Shown one piece after another: positions 63,166-64,000 of a stretch of 64,000 nt of DNA (positions are counted from its first letter, which is position 1; each line of letters opens with the position of its first letter). Made by a program: the position numbers and the translations under genes. Below the pieces are notes generated by a model, which was not told the origin of the DNA, did not search any database, and saw only the letters and a list, made by a program, of their open reading frames with translations. This stretch comes from CCY15215 sp039194995 (GTDB taxonomy: Bacteria > Cyanobacteriota > Cyanobacteriia > Cyanobacteriales > Spirulinaceae): NCBI GenBank assembly GCA_039194995.1, contig JBCCVR010000006.1, forward strand, positions 1 through 64,000. Direction: 5' to 3'.

Positions 63166-64000
63166 GGGAGTTCCACAGACGTTGGCTTGGCAATATGAGG
63201 GAGTCCCCAACCCAGTTTTTCTCGGAGAATGCGGAAAAATTCTGGGGGTTGCAAGCGCATGAACTTGGCGGAGTAAGGGGATTTTTCAATTTGGATTCGA
63301 TCTTGCGGCAAAATCGCACAACCTCCATTCCCATCTACCACCATAACCATTGGGGCGGGATTGGCAGGGAAGATCGTCACAATTTCTCGATTGGAAAAAA
63401 CGAGGGCGCGAGAGGCGAGAGAATGGGGACAGATGGGAATCAGTTGTAAGGCGGGAAGGCCTGGCGCAACCACAGGACCCCCTGCACTGAGAGAATAGGC
63501 CGTCGATCCCGTCGGGGTAGAAACAATCACGCCATCAGCAGCAATATCAATGGGAGCGTGACGGCCGATTTGAACCTCAAAATGACACATACTGGTTAGA
63601 GGTTCTCGGTGAACCACCATTTCATTGAGACAGAGAGCTTCCCATAACAGCGCTTCATCTCGAAACGTTCTCACCGTCAGCATCGTCCGCTCTTCAATTT
63701 CATACTCTCCCGCGATCGCTTTTTCGACGGCTTGGGAAAGTTGATTGACATAGGTTTCCGTAAGAAATCCCATATGTCCCGTATTCACGCCCAATAGAGG
63801 AATGCCTAATGGTGCAACTTGGCGAAAGGCTGCTAAAACAGTACCATCGCCCCCGAAAACAATGCCAAAATCGATCGTCTCGTCGAATTCTGGTGGGATT
63901 AAATGTTCAATGGGGGTGCGACGGGGAGGGCTGTCGGGTTTGGAAAAGCCGAGAATACCGCCATAACTGGAGGTAAGGCGAACTTCGCAACCGAGATCGT
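63162..64000 (-). CDS. nadK: NAD kinase, 5' end outside window
   Basis: The frame is open to the end of the window, so the gene is partial. Visible blocks are FGGDGTVLAAFRQVAP, GVNTGHMGFLTE, RTMLTVRTFRDE and ADGVIVSTPTGSTAYSLSAGG, the NAD kinase signature. It phosphorylates NAD to NADP, needed in quantity for photosynthetic electron flow. The stop codon lies within dispersed element B. Cyanobacteria have two NAD kinases; which one this is cannot be told. Confidence 0.93.
   Translation of the reverse strand, partial: DLGCEVRLTSSYGGILGFSKPDSPPRRTPIEHLIPPEFDETIDFGIVFGGDGTVLAAFRQVAPLGIPLLGVNTGHMGFLTETYVNQLSQAVEKAIAGEYEIEERTMLTVRTFRDEALLWEALCLNEMVVHREPLTSMCHFEVQIGRHAPIDIAADGVIVSTPTGSTAYSLSAGGPVVAPGLPALQLIPICPHSLASRALVFSNREIVTIFPANPAPMVMVVDGNGGCAILPQDRIQIEKSPYSAKFMRLQPPEFFRILREKLGWGLPHIAKPTSVELP

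Overview
This window is cyanobacterial chromosome. The evidence is the dense HIP1 octamer GCGATCGC, a psbM gene for a photosystem II small subunit, SipA and an NblR-type regulator, small proteins of families typical of cyanobacteria (DUF2949, DUF3148, DUF5132), and many two-component and cyclic-nucleotide proteins. The dispersed hairpins and G-rich repeats suggest a filamentous or mat-forming lineage, but no species can be named from the sequence.

Layout. Positions 1-6.3 kb hold the end of a TPR protein, then a sensory cluster: a LOV-type adenylate cyclase, a hybrid histidine kinase and a FIST-domain sensor. Positions 6.5-14 kb hold housekeeping genes: an SDR, psbM, a universal stress protein, malic enzyme, a lipoprotein, initiator tRNA, a DUF218 protein and a polyphosphate kinase 2-type enzyme. 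Positions 14.3-23.5 kb hold a large membrane hybrid kinase, a decayed CRISPR array invaded by a G-rich repeat, divergent argG and argD, and a PAS-GGDEF-EAL protein. Positions 23.7-30.2 kb hold gyrB with a 435-residue intein, the divergent pair for glucosylglycerate synthesis, and a toxin-antitoxin module flanked by direct repeats. Positions 30.3-36 kb hold an AT-rich unknown gene pair divergent from a 1554-residue CHAT-STAND-WD40 protein. Positions 36-47 kb include an AT-rich exporter/dioxygenase/sulfotransferase cassette, rsmG, a TPR lipoprotein-like secreted protein, an MFS transporter, sipA-cbiX and a CCA-adding enzyme. Positions 47.5-51.7 kb form an AT-rich surface island: an unknown protein, a PEP-CTERM protein and an O-antigen ligase-like protein.

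Positions 51.9-59.5 kb form the most notable locus. feoA (two FeoA domains), feoB and feoC are followed in the same direction by two small proteins with an H-x-x-[PA]-G-R-x-R-L motif, then by a P-type ATPase that carries the same motif at its N-terminus and lacks the usual Cys-Pro-Cys transmembrane site. Two small hydrophobic DUF5132 proteins follow. I read this as a ferrous-iron uptake and storage locus, possibly related to ferrosome (fez) clusters. That link is inference.

Positions 59.8-64 kb hold an ABC ATPase, a DUF2949 protein, a DUF192 lipoprotein, an NblR-like regulator and the 3' part of NAD kinase. A dispersed repeat shapes the ends of two of these genes.
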